A DNA stretch of 64,000 bases from Orthonyx spaldingii. Taxonomy: Eukaryota > Chordata > Aves > Passeriformes > Orthonychidae. The notes beneath the pieces were generated by a model that was given only the letters and a program-made list of their open reading frames with translations, did not search any database and was not told the DNA's origin. Shown here in pieces: positions 1-10,884 of this stretch. The position numbers and the translations under genes are program-made. Each line of letters opens with the position of its first letter. Position 1 is the first letter of the stretch. The stretch spans positions 379,626 to 443,625 of the forward strand of contig VZTJ01000086.1 of assembly GCA_013397795.1 (NCBI GenBank), given 5' to 3'.

Positions 1-497
1 CTGAAAACTCATTCCGTGACAGAGGTGTGGAGCAATGCAAAGTCCCCTGCAGTACCTCTGAGTCTGGGTGCAGTGTCCTGATGTGCTCAGGCCTCAGCAG
101 CACGTCACTGTCACTCTGTGACTCTGCAGCTCCTCTTCTTCCTGGCCTCCTGCTTGCCTGCTGGCACAGCATTCCGAGCACGAGGGGTGCAAGGGCAGTG
201 GGAAAGGGGCACTTCCCTACAGCTTGCCAAAAAAATGATCTTGTACTACATGCTGGCTGCTTAGAGGAAGATGAGTCTTCAACTCCTCACTCACTTGGCC
301 CCTTTTGCTGGGAAAGGAAAGGTCAGGTTGCAGCCCTGGGACCTGAAGGTGGGTCTAAAGGCACAGGCTGAGCTTTGTAGCTCTGGGTTTTTTGCTTTGG
401 CAATGAACTTGTAGAAAATCATCTAAGGAAGCAGAATTGCCCAACAAAGGAAATAACAATATATCCTTTTTGTGTGTGTTTTTGTTTTCCCCTGCAG
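1..497 (+). other. NRG2: NRG2 intron upstream of the EGF exon (partial)
   Basis: This is the 3' end of the intron preceding the first EGF exon. It finishes with a pyrimidine-rich tract and the acceptor CCCTGCAG at 490-497. The small ORFs on both strands show no recognisable family. I see no repeat or other gene here. Confidence 0.85.
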
Positions 498-618
498 TAA
501 CCACAACTCTCTCCTCCTGGTCCGGGCATGCCAGAAAATGCAACGAAACAGCCAAGTCCTATTGTGTCAATGGAGGGGTGTGCTACTACATCGAGGGGAT
601 TAATCAGCTGTCGTGCAA
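498..618 (+). CDS. NRG2: NRG2 exon: stalk end and first four cysteines of the EGF domain
   Basis: This 121-base exon starts with the last two bases of a Val codon and ends with AA of a Lys codon before the donor GTAAGT. It encodes a Thr/Ser-rich linker (TTTLSSWSGHAR), then the start of the EGF-like domain with Cys in KC-NE, YC-VN, VC-YY and SC-K. The last two cysteines come from either of two alternative exons (9986-10062 or 10308-10366). The EGF domain binds ErbB3/ErbB4 outside the cell. The stretch NETAKSYCVNGGVCYYIEG distinguishes NRG2 from NRG1, which has an EKEKTFCVNGGEC-type sequence. The acceptor is CCCTGCAG at 490-497. Confidence 0.97.
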
Positions 619-3600
619 GTAAGTGAGTGGAGTTCTTGTGTCAATATGGAAATTTCTTGGCTGAGGGAGAGGAGAACTTTGTGCAACTGCCAGAGCAGGG
701 GGAGCTCTGAAATTCTCCTGGAAACTGCAGTTTGAGCTGTGCAGGTTCAGAAAGGGGCACTAGAGGGGCAGGGGTGGGGAGCAAGGATTTGTATTTTCCT
801 TTTTCGTGTGCGTGCCACTGTTCACTTTTCCTGGCTTTTCTCCCTCTAAGAATATGTTTGTCCTGGCTCCTTCTTTTCCCTTTCTCCCCTTTCTCCTCTG
901 CAGCTTCAGGAAAATTTGGGTCCCTTTTGCTCTCCCTGAGCTGACACATCCTGTGCTCCAATCAGGGGGACTTTCCCAGGGCACAGCCTCCTCCCTCCCC
1001 CATGACTGGAGACCTGAGACCTGCCCCTGACCTCTCCTGTACCTCATGGGCCCAGGGTTAACACCCAGCTGTTCCCCTTTGTGCAGCTTTGTGGCCACTG
1101 TGCGATGTTTATTTCCTCCTTCAAACCTGCAATAAAAACCAGAGACATGTACTAAGTTATCCTTAAAATTAAATACTTCGAAGAGTTTGAAGTGGGGCTG
1201 CACAGCCCGAGGGATTGGAATGGGATGTGAGACTTCTTCACGCCTGGTTCACAGCCAGAAAGCCCAATAGCACCTCACACCTCACCCCCCAAGCCTAACA
1301 GTGCCTGTGGATAGGCTGTGCAGGCTGATTGCCAGTGCTGGAGATGCAGGGGCCCAGAGCACACCTGTACCTGCCCCTGGGCTCCTGCAGAGCCAGCAGG
1401 AGGTGGTGCCCTGGCTGTGCATTCGTTGAGCAGATGGAATCCTCTTCTGAGCTCACCTGGTGACCCAGGCATCACTGCCCAGCTTGGAGAAGCCCAGAGC
1501 TGACAGTTTTCTCCCTTTGGAACCCAGAAATCTCAGCCAAAGGTGTTCACATCTGTGGAGGTCAGCCCAGCAGCACTGCAGGATGTGATGCTCACCAGGC
1601 ACCTCAGCTCCTCAGGCCTTGGAGGATGCACCTGAACTGAACCCTGACCTTCGTGGAAAGCCTGTGGGCTGGATCACACTGAGCACAACTCCTCCCTTCT
1701 CCCAGTACTCCTTTGTTTTGGCAGGGAGCAGCAGAAAAGGCCACGTGGAAACGTATCCTGCTGAGCTCTTGTGCTCTCGCTTTCCAGTGCAGGGTCAGCT
1801 GTGGTGGAAGGAGCATCTCCCAGTTCTCCCAGACTTGCCCCTTAGGCACGGAAAGAGCTGGGTAGGACAGAAGCAAGAAGCTGTGGCCTCCATGTTTCCC
1901 ATGTGCATGGAGTGGGAGCAGCCCCTGCCCACCACAGCCCCGTGCTTTAGTGTAGTTGTCACTGCCGTTGGCTTCCTGGTGGCACCAAGGGCTCATCTCG
2001 TCAGGGTTCCCCACAGGGAACACTGGGAGGCCCCAGATGATTGATAAAGACACAGCCACTATTCTGGTGTAGCTGCAGCCCAGGAAGCCCCAGCAATTCC
2101 AGTCTTTCCATTCTGGGAAGGGCTGAACCCTTGAAGTCTGGAGGAGTGTATGAATCAACACCTCTGTCTATAAGCAATGTGGTCATGCCAGAAGCATAGA
2201 TTTCAAGGCTATTTCTTTTCAGAAGAACTTAAATCCAGATCAAGATCCAAATCTGATCAACTTCTAATTACAAGGAGTTACCTGAACTCCTACCATACAT
2301 AAGAATCACTTTTTTCTAATAAAGGATACTGTGGTAGTTGTCAAATGTCTTCAGCAGAGAGACTCTTTTAACCAAAGTAATTCCAGCCTCATGAAGAAAC
2401 AGCCTACCTTTCAGCCAGGCTGCTCTGACAGCTGATGAACAGAGAGAAAGCTCAGTGATGGATTCCATTAAGATTTTATGTGCCACATGAAACAGACCTA
2501 ATTATTTCGTATCATTTGAAAGCCTGAATTCCTCACTTGCAGATGGTAAAATGATACCCTTTCCTGATGAGTTCCAAGACACCAATTGCTAAAACCAGAT
2601 GGGAATCGAACAGGCGTGTGTGGAAGGGCAGGAAAGTGTTACGCAGAAGGAGGTGCTGGGAAGGGCTGCACTGTCACTGTTCATCTGCCAGAAAAGGTGG
2701 TTCCATGTGCACAGAAACCCAGGGGACCCAAGTGCCTTCCACACAGCACAGTCACTTCTGACCTTACTGCTTGAGGAGATCGCTGGATGTTCATTCTCCT
2801 TGGGTGTTTTTATCATTACATCACAGAAAGATGAGAAAACTTGGCTTTTGAAGTGGTGTAATTTAGAATTTCTGGGTTCTGGAGGATAATAGTTATTGAG
2901 GAGTGCAGAAGCATTTGAACTGAACAGTGTTGCCCATAAAATGGCTCTCCCAGTGACTTGGGAGATCCTTGGGGAAGATGCTGATGAATAAACAGACTTC
3001 ACCTTTGCCTGCAAACAAAGGGCTGATGTTCCACTTCCTCGTTGCACCAAGACAGGAGACCTGCTGCTGTGGTTTGTGAAAGATGCAGTGATACAGACTT
3101 GGAGGAGAAAGGAGGGGAGGCAAAGATACAGCTTCAACCTTCATTTCTGACCTCTGCAAGCCTTGGGCCTCCAGCCCCACTGAGCCAGGAACATGGAAGA
3201 GATCAGCAGGTTCTGATCACAACCTCTTCAAATGCTTTGGAGATCAACAAGAGCCACGTGAGCAGCTCCAGCCAGGAACAACACGTGTCCATGTGCTGTT
3301 TCCATGTCACTCTTCCAGTCAGAGTCAGCAGGGCCTTGGGGGATCTTCTGGCCCCCTATGCCAGCTTGCAGCCCTTCCTCATGGAGTGCTCAGGGGATTT
3401 TACCTCTCCAGCACCCATGTGATGTTACCAGCCACCAGAATTTTAGAGTGTTCTTGTTCATTGCCTGCCACCATCCTGTGATCAGCGTCCTGGAGTGGGT
3501 TCCATTCTTGCAGCTGTCCAGAAGCACAGGAAATCCTTCCTGTAGATGTTCCCCCTGGCAATCTGGACCAAAAACAGCAGATGAGTTCTCAAATAATATC

Positions 3601-6302
3601 TTCTCCTGATGTGGTTCATGCTCAATTTGCTACAAATACTGCCTAAATTGGCAGCTGGCCTTTTATTATTGTTTTATGACAGGCTTCCCAGAAACGTGTT
3701 CCTCCTGGTCTTTTAAATCCTGAGGAACAAAGCGTTTGCTTGTAATCCCACTTCCCCTCTCTCCTTTCAATACACTTCAGCTAGACCTTGGACAAATCAT
3801 TTTCTTCACTGAGGCAGAGTCCAGAATGGACTTGGATCTGTTCCAGAAATTGTGTTTTTCTGGATTGTGTTCTTCCATAATTTTGTCCTTCATTTGAAGT
3901 AAATTCTGCACGTGCTGGTGTCAAACGAAACGTGAACATAAAGCAATCTGTGCTGTTATCCTGACTCTGCAAACAGACCACCTGGAAATTACATGGGAGA
4001 AGTGGGATCTGCCTCAGATATTCTGCAATTTTTCGGCATAAACCTGGGAAATGACTGAGCTTACACAGACAGAACTGACTCAACAGTCCTTGTAAATTAA
4101 GAAGCCCCAGACTCTTGACAGGAAGAATTCCTCGACCCTTCTCCAGACCATTTTGCACAGAGAGGCCTTAGGAGCTGGACTGGCAGGGCAGTGACAGGTT
4201 TGAGTAGAGCACATTGAGGTGCCACAGAAGGGATGCACATAAGCCAGTCTCCAGGCCTTGAGCTGGGCTGGGACACACAACAGTGGTGCCTGGTTCGCTG
4301 TGTCCAGTCAAACATAGTGTTGGGATGACTGGCAGCCTCTGCTCTTGGATCTGCCTCCATCCTGGAGCCCACTGAGTCCTTGGCACAACTGAGAGCAGTT
4401 GGAGGCTGCTCCAATCTTTTATTGCTGGGTGCCCCACAGGGCTGTGCTATCCAAAGAGAAGAAATGCTCTTTTTGCCAGTTAGGTCTTGGCACACGTTAG
4501 GTTCAGTTGGGGTCTTCCCAGCCAAACAAAGCAAGCAAGTCAGGTCTCTTCACTGCAGAGCCTCCTCTGCCCACTGAAACACTCTTCACATCTCTTTCGT
4601 GTGGTCAGTGCAATCAAAGTGATCTACCCAGGGCCAGGATCTTGTGTGGGATCAGAATACTTAAAGAATATTACAGAGCAACACCCCCACGTGATGTTGG
4701 ATCAGTTGTGCTCGCAAGAATCGGGCTGGAGGATTTACAAATGCTGACAGATAAACTCAGGGTTTGGGGTGACAGCACTGCCTTACGTGAGGGAGTGAGG
4801 TCAGAGGCCTGGAGCACCTCAGGCAAAAAGTGAAAGTCAAGGAGAGAATAAAAAACAAAACAAAGCAAAAAGAGAAGAGATCTGTTCATTTCTAAACCAG
4901 TTGATGAATCCAAGTCACCAATTTTCAAAATCACATGTTCACCTGCTCCAAGTGCATTGTTTCCTGCAGATTTTCCCAGGAAAATGAAAGATCATTCTGA
5001 AGGGTTGGCCACGCTGTCAGCTCCCCTGTGCTTTCCCAGAGCACCATCCAAAGGTGTGAATATCACAGGGATCCTGTACAGCCGTGGTCCTCCCGACAGC
5101 ACTGTTTGCTCAGCTGCCCTGTGGCATCCGGAGCTGCTCCACCCCTCCCAGTGGCACTTGGTCAGCACGAGCTGCTCATTGCACAGCCACAAGGACGTCA
5201 CTGTGCCGTGGCTGTACGAGCAGTTCTGTGGGGAGGTGTTGCAATGTCCTTGGAAATGAAGAGCTGGGGGTGAAAATCTCCACATCCTGTTCCAAATCCC
5301 CTGAACCAGCCAGGACTCATTCCTTGGGTTTTGCTTGCTGTTTGTCTTGGGTGATGAGATCAGGTACCTTTCCAGGTTCAAGTGGCCCGTCTGTGCATCC
5401 TGTTCAATGCACTGCAGCTGTATCAGACCCTTGAGGCCCAGCAGAGTGTGGAAGCTGATCCTGCAGCAGCAAGGGCTCAGTGAAGGCAGCGACGCAGATC
5501 CTGTGGCGCTGCCACAGCTCGGCCGGAGCCGCGCCGTTGTCGTCACTGAGCCCAGCAGTGGCTGTCCCTGAGGTTTGGACTCCACTCTGCAGCAAACATG
5601 CCTTGATTAGCTGCTCTGGAGAAGGCCTTTGCATTTATTCTGGTTGCTTTCTTTTCTTCCCATCAGTGATTTTGTGGAGTCCAGCCTTTTGTGGCTCTCC
5701 AGAGCCTGATCATCTGGGACTGGTCAGGGGACAATGACAGAACTGTCTTCTTTTTCAGCCCTTCCCACAGAAAAGCAACATGCTTGAAACACTTTTTTTC
5801 CATTTGCTTACATCAGTGCATTGTGTCCTTCTGCTACAGCTTGTCTTTATCACATTATTTTGAAGCACCTGCTCATTCACATTCTTCTGTAGCATGGATT
5901 GCTTTATGAGAGCTACCGAATTTGGCGTATGTTAATTAAGATCTAGGGGTGCAAAGGAAATGTGCCAACCCTTGCAAGATTTAGATCAACAGCTGGGCAG
6001 AAAAAGTTTTCCTTCCAGCAGGAACACTATGATAATGAATTAATAGTAGCAAATAATAATTCACAATAATTATTGCTCTGCCCTGATACAGGGCAAGATG
6101 TCAAAGTTCCTCACTTTTCAGAAATAAGTGCCCAGCAAACAGCACAGAAATGAGTCATTCAAACTATTTTGGTTTGTACTTTCTGAGATGCTTTATTTGA
6201 CTGATCATCATACTGCATTTTTTGTTACCATGTAAATATCTCACTGCAATTCATCCTGAACCCAAGAACAGAACTTTGTGGATGTTTTCAAAATGGGGTT
6301 TT

Positions 6303-6320
6303 AAAAAAAAAAAAAAAAAA
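6303..6320 (+). repeat. Poly(A) run
   Basis: This is an uninterrupted run of about 18 A in the NRG2 intron. No target-site duplication or retrotransposon body was recognised next to it, so it may be a simple homopolymer rather than a retroposon tail. Confidence 0.8.
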
Positions 6321-8456
6321 GGTCTTAAGATCAAAATGAAAAGAATTGGACATTTTCCAGCAATAATAGAAAACAGAATCTGGACAGAAATATCCCTGAC
6401 CGGTTTTATCAATGGCATTTACAAGTAATTTTCAGAGGCAGCAATCAGACACAGAGGGATGGAGTTAAGCAAGGGCAGTTTTGGGAGTCTCCACTCAGGC
6501 TAGCCAGGGGACAAGGTGCTGTCTGCAAGAGGTTGGTGCAGCCTTGTACTTCCCCAGGACCATTCCTACAGACACACTCTTGTCCACTTCCCTTGGCCTT
6601 TGGGAAGAGACCTACTGGAGTATAAAGTGCAGGGGTGATTCCTGCAGGAATGGTCCATCTTCTGTGTAGTCCCTGCAAGAGTTTTCCAGAGAAGGAGGGA
6701 CTTGCTTTTACTGGGTCAGGCAGCCAGAACCTCTTGAGTCAAATATGCAGGAAGAAGGATGCCATGATCAAAGAGCAGCTCACAGCTCTCAGCTTCAGTG
6801 AGCCTTAACTTTCACGTACATCCCTCACTGCAGAAGGGCTGCCCTTACCACAGGCAGCAGATTTAAATGCAGAAGGGATGCTCTCCACTGCTCTTCCTGT
6901 CCAGACTGGGAGACTCATGTGCCAAGCACACTGGAAATTTCTTTCCTTGAAGTCACATCTGGGGCCAGAGTAACAAATAATAAATCATCTTCAGCAGCCT
7001 AGAAGTTAGAGACAGCTAAAAAAAAAGGGAACCAAAAGCACTGCATGCTCTCAAAGGTCTTCTGGTCACTGCTTCTGCCTGCAGCCTTGCTTAGGGGGAG
7101 CCAGAGCCAAGGTATGCTGGGGTGGCACGTTGTGTCTTGACAGCTTGTACACAAGCTTGGGAGGTGACAGAAGGTGCTCTTGTTCAGGAGGGCTTTTTTT
7201 CTGTCACTTCTCTCAGTGCTGATTCACTGAGCAACTAAAGATGAAAAGCCTGAGCTGTCCTAGACACAGAGAAGACAGTTTCTACTGCCTTCTGTCTAGA
7301 GAGATCTCCCCACCCACGCTCGGCTGACTGCAGAGATCCGAGGATGGGCTATATGGTAGCTGTCATGGCATCAAAGCTTCTTTGACACCTTTTTGTTTTG
7401 CTTTTTCACTTAGCAATTCCTTTCTCTGGGCTTTTATTTCCTTCCGCGAGTTTTCTCAGAATTTTTAGTCTTTCCTTAATAGCATGCAGCCTCAGTCACA
7501 CTGGAGTTCCAGCCTTGGCTGACCTCTTGCAGATGTGCACCTGAGATAGCTTGAGCTCCTTTCTGACAAAACACCCCTTTTGGGGGTGGGTGAGACAATT
7601 GCTTCATTCAGCAGCACCTTTGAGGGCTTTGGGTGTGCTCACAATGTCCAGGAAATCTCAGATCCCAGACAGATGGGAAGCACGTTGCAAGCTAAACTGG
7701 ATTCCCTTGAAGACTCTGAATAAGTTCGTGACTCTATCAGAGGTGATGAATAAACTTCAAAAAGGATTGGGAAGACACCTTTTCTTTTGGACTTCTTGCT
7801 CAAACCGCAGTGCAATCTCTGAAGGGTTTCTCCAGTCCTGCTTCCCTAGAGCTGTTTTAGTGAGTCTGTGCCACCCAGTGCCTCAAGTTTGTGCTTTTCG
7901 ATTGATAATGGGGCATCTTCTTCTCTTCCCAGCACCAGCTTCCTCTGCTTCATTGCAGAGAAGGTCAACAGGCCCCATGTCTGATGGTCACCCCTTGGGC
8001 TGGGCTTTCCTTGGGAGCTGGCTTGGCTCTCTGGAGCTGAAATGACATGGCTGTGCCCCATGATGAATGTCTAAGAATGAGAAAATAGTGCCAGTTTTTC
8101 AAAGATATTTGCCTGACCAGGGAGTCCAATTTTCAGTTTCAGGAGTGACTTGGATACTGAAAAACTAACGTGTATGACTGGAGAGCTCAGTGCTAAAGTT
8201 CTCCATGAGCAGTTTGGGGTGCACAAATAGTCCAAAACACTCCCACTTAGAGGTGTGAGCACAGGTCCCAAAAACCCAGATGCTGACCCACATTTGGTCA
8301 TGGGCAGTGAGGGTGCAGCAGGTTTTTTTGCACAGCTCAGGCCCACCCAAACTGCAGTGAAATCCAGCAAGGAATCAAGTGCCAGAGGCAGATCAGTGTG
8401 TGCCCATGATGAAGTACAACTACTGAAAATCAAGGTTTTCTGCATGGAGCCTGAAA

Positions 8457-8627
8457 CTGGACCTGGACCTGGACCTGGACCTGGACCTGGACCTGGACCT
8501 GGACCTGGACCTGGATCTTGGCCTGTGCCTGGGCCTGGTCCTGGACTTGGGCCTGGACCTGGACCTGGACCTGGACCTGGGCCTGGACCTGGGCCTGGAC
8601 CTGGACCTGGACCTGGGCCTGGACCTG
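8457..8627. repeat. Hexanucleotide minisatellite (CTGGAC)n / (CTGGGC)n
   Basis: About 28 six-base units lie in the NRG2 intron. The first ten units (about 8457-8515) are perfect CTGGAC. A degenerate middle (about 8515-8552, with ATCTTGG, CTGTGC and TCCTGG variants) follows, and then mixed CTGGAC/CTGGGC units. The unit length is a multiple of three, so all frames stay open and translate as Gly-Pro, Val-Gln or Trp-Thr/Ala dipeptide runs. No splice sites or coding context support expression. Confidence 0.95.
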
Positions 8628-9985
8628 CCTCACCCCATCAGATGCACAGCTTGGGACACTGTGCTGTGGCTGCTCCAGCCTCTTACTGTCCTTTGCAGTG
8701 GACTGGCCAGGAGCTGAGCCACTGCCATCAGACTTGGCCTCTGATTAATCTGCATTTTACCGAGGTGTCTTTCAGTCCCTTCCTTGCTGGCCACTTGCAG
8801 ATCACTGCGGAACAGTGAGATCTTGTGGATGGCATCTGAGAGCGAGGAAGGTCTGATATGTACCAGGTGCAGAGCCTGCAGCTCCACTCATAAAAAGTTG
8901 AAAAACAGATGTTAAAATGCTTCAAAGTCCTCTTAAGCTCAGAGGAAAGAGAGGTCTGTTGAGAAGGCAGGGAGCGAGTTGTGGGACAGGGAGGTGAGAG
9001 CTGGGACCTCAAGAAAACTGAGGATACTGTGCAGGACTATCCAAGGAATATCCAGAATAAAAGATGTGAAGTGAGGGAGAGAGACAAGTGCCTGGAGGAG
9101 AAGGGTTTGACCACGCCAGGCTGGGCTCCCATCACTTCCCAGGCTCACCTGCAGCTGCAGGGGGTCCCAGTGCAGAGGGTGCAGGTGCTGCTCACCCTGG
9201 GGGGTTCTGCAGCTCCTGCTGCACCCCTGCCCATGTCCTTGTGCTCCCCAAACCTGGCTCAGCTGGGCAGTGCTCTGGGGAACTGCTCATGGGCTGGTGC
9301 CAATGCCTGGTGGCCTTCGACTGCAGGGCACCTTCCCTGCCACCTGAGCATCATGTCAATGTGCAACTGGTGCCCATGAGCTGGCACATCCCAGCCCATC
9401 AGGTGACATAGGCCAGGACAGCCTGAGAGAAGCTCGCATTTGGACAGCATGTGAGACCCCCTCAGCTCAGCTTTCTTCTCTGTCCCTTCCTCTGTTAACA
9501 CAGAGACTCTGCACGTGCTTTCTCTCTAACCACCCTGTGCCCGTTTCCCTGAAGACCCCGTGGGTGCTTCTGGGGTGATAACAGGGAGATGCTTTCCTCA
9601 CCCAACGCTCGCTGTCGCCTGAGCAGCTGCTCACTGCTTTGTGGTGCCTCTTGCCAGTCTACAGAGCAGCTCCAGGGAGTCTCTGAAAGTAGCATCCAGC
9701 CCATCTCAGTCCTCCTGCCAGCTGGTGCTTCTAGCAGGTGAGAAGGAAGGAGGCAGGCAAAGCAGGACAGAGCAGGAGGGGTTTGGCTGCCTGCTTGAAG
9801 ACCCAGGCCTAAAACCAGAGCTGGAATATTGATGTTGCAGGTGCCTGGTTAAAGCAAAGCAAAGAGTAAATACGCATGTAAAGCCTTTATTTTTTCCATT
9901 CATCACAATGCACTTTTTATTTCTGACCTTAGCCTCAAGAACTGTGCCAGACATGTTCTGTGATTTCTCCCCTTTTCCCCTCCAG

Positions 9986-10062
9986 ATGTCCAAATGGATT
10001 CTTCGGACAGAGATGTTTGGAGAAACTGCCTTTGCGATTGTACATGCCAGATCCTAAGCAAA
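9986..10062 (+). CDS. NRG2: NRG2 alternative exon completing the EGF domain, alpha-type
   Basis: This 77-base exon sits between the acceptor CCCCTCCAG and the donor GTATGT. It completes the split Lys codon and encodes CPNGFFGQRC with the fifth and sixth EGF cysteines, then LEKLPLRLYMPDPKQ. It resembles the alpha-type EGF end of NRG1 (GARC followed by a non-aromatic tail). The residues after the last Cys are Leu (10017-10019), Glu and Lys (10023-10025). Literature on NRG2 isoforms, recalled and not checked here, links Leu/Lys at these positions to weaker ErbB4 signalling. The exon enters in phase 2 and leaves in phase 1, so it cannot be spliced together with the beta-type exon in frame. It joins directly to the transmembrane exon (PKQKAEELYQ). 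Confidence 0.95.
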
Positions 10063-10307
10063 GTATGTTTGAAGACAAAAAATGCACCACACTACTTAAA
10101 ACCTCCCGGGCACAGCGGTGGATGTAGAGTGGTCTAGTCAGGGATGGCTCTTGGTGTCAGCTTTGGGTAGGGCTTAGGGCTGCAGGTAAGGGTTGAAAGC
10201 AGACAGATAGGAGCCATGGAAGGGATCAGAAGGGGCCTCAGTTCAGCCTGTTTGGGTGTCATTTTGCTATCTTGTTTCTCTCTTTCTGGTTTTCTCTCTT
10301 CCGGTAG
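10063..10307 (+). other. NRG2: Short spacer between the alternative EGF exons
   Basis: Only 245 bases separate the alpha-type and beta-type exons. The spacer ends in a pyrimidine-rich tract and a TAG acceptor (TTCCGGTAG, 10299-10307). I see no repeat. Regulatory sequence for exon choice would be expected here, but no specific motif can be asserted. Confidence 0.75.
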
Positions 10308-10366
10308 GTGTCCGATCGAATTCACAGGAGACCGGTGTCAGCATTTCGCAATGGTCAGCTTCTCCA
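10308..10366 (+). CDS. NRG2: NRG2 alternative exon completing the EGF domain, beta-type
   Basis: This 59-base exon completes the Lys codon and encodes CPIEFTGDRCQHFAMVSFS, ending with A of the next Lys codon before the donor GTATGT. FTGDRCQ and the following aromatic residue match the beta-type EGF end of neuregulins. The residues after the last Cys are Gln (10339-10341), His and Phe (10345-10347); Gln and Phe are the positions reported to give NRG2-beta its higher ErbB4 potency. Its phases (in 2, out 1) equal those of the alpha-type exon, which makes the pair mutually exclusive. Spliced to 18758-18781 it reads FSKHLGFELK; spliced straight to 22940 it reads FSKAEELYQ. The residues PIEF differ from the human form as I remember it. 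Confidence 0.94.
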
Positions 10367-10714
10367 GTATGTCTCTTTCTACTTCTCTCTCTCCTTGTTG
10401 TTGTAGCTCTGTGTCGTGTCCTTAAAGCAGGTTCTTCTGTTCTCCAAGAGCCCTCTTCCTGTCTTGTGCGCTCCCAGCTCTGCTTGGTCCTAAGAGGAGC
10501 TGTGACCGTGTCCAAGAGGAGAACCGGGGCTCTTGTTATCTCCCCATTTGTTAGAATGGGCTCTGCTTTCATTTCTGATTGACCTGAATGCTGCTTGCTC
10601 TTTACAGGCAAAACGCAAATGAGGCCCGAGGTGATGTGGTGGCTGTGCTGTGTGAGATGAGCCTGTGCTGTGTGTGGAGCTGGGCCTGCCAGCGCTGCTG
10701 TCCTGACACGGACC

Positions 10715-10884
10715 GTGCTGTGCAGAGCAGGATTTGGGCATTTCCCCTGTGCTGTGCAGAGCAGGATTTGGGCATTTCCCCTGTGCTGTGCAGGGCAGGA
10801 TCTGGACATTTTCCCTGTGCTGTGCAGAGCAGGATTTGGGCATTTTCCCTGTGCTGTGCAGGGCAGGAGATGGGCATCTTCCCA
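10715..10884. repeat. Minisatellite, 34-bp unit, five copies
   Basis: Exact periodicity of 34 bases begins at 10715, 10749, 10783, 10817 and 10851. Each unit starts GTGCTGTGCAG and continues (A/G)GCAGGATTTGGGCAT with a C/T-rich end. Copies 1, 2 and 4 are nearly identical, while copies 3 and 5 carry GGGCAGG and other substitutions. Because 34 is not a multiple of three, the same peptide appears in three successive frames. That explains several overlapping open frames here and argues against coding. Confidence 0.96.

Larger units (their letters stand above)
619..9985 (+). other. NRG2: NRG2 intron (9.4 kb), no gene inside
   Basis: This long intron runs between the common EGF exon and the alpha-type exon. 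It holds a poly(A) run near 6303-6320 and a hexanucleotide minisatellite at 8457-8627. AT-rich unique sequence lies near 6020-6080. Many short ORFs occur on both strands, the longest being 1604-2161 on the minus strand. None shows a recognised domain, splice-site support or biased composition, so I take them as chance ORFs. The intron ends in CCCCTCCAG. Confidence 0.8.

Noticed and set aside
1604..2161. 185-codon minus-strand open frame in the first large NRG2 intron
   Set aside because: No recognisable domain, ordinary intron composition and no splice or promoter context. Chance frames of this size occur in GC-moderate introns.
8255..8818. Long open frame with Gly-Pro repeats, and antisense Val-Gln repeats at 8430-8633
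   Set aside because: Produced by a six-base minisatellite that keeps every frame open. No splice or homology support, and it lies inside an NRG2 intron.
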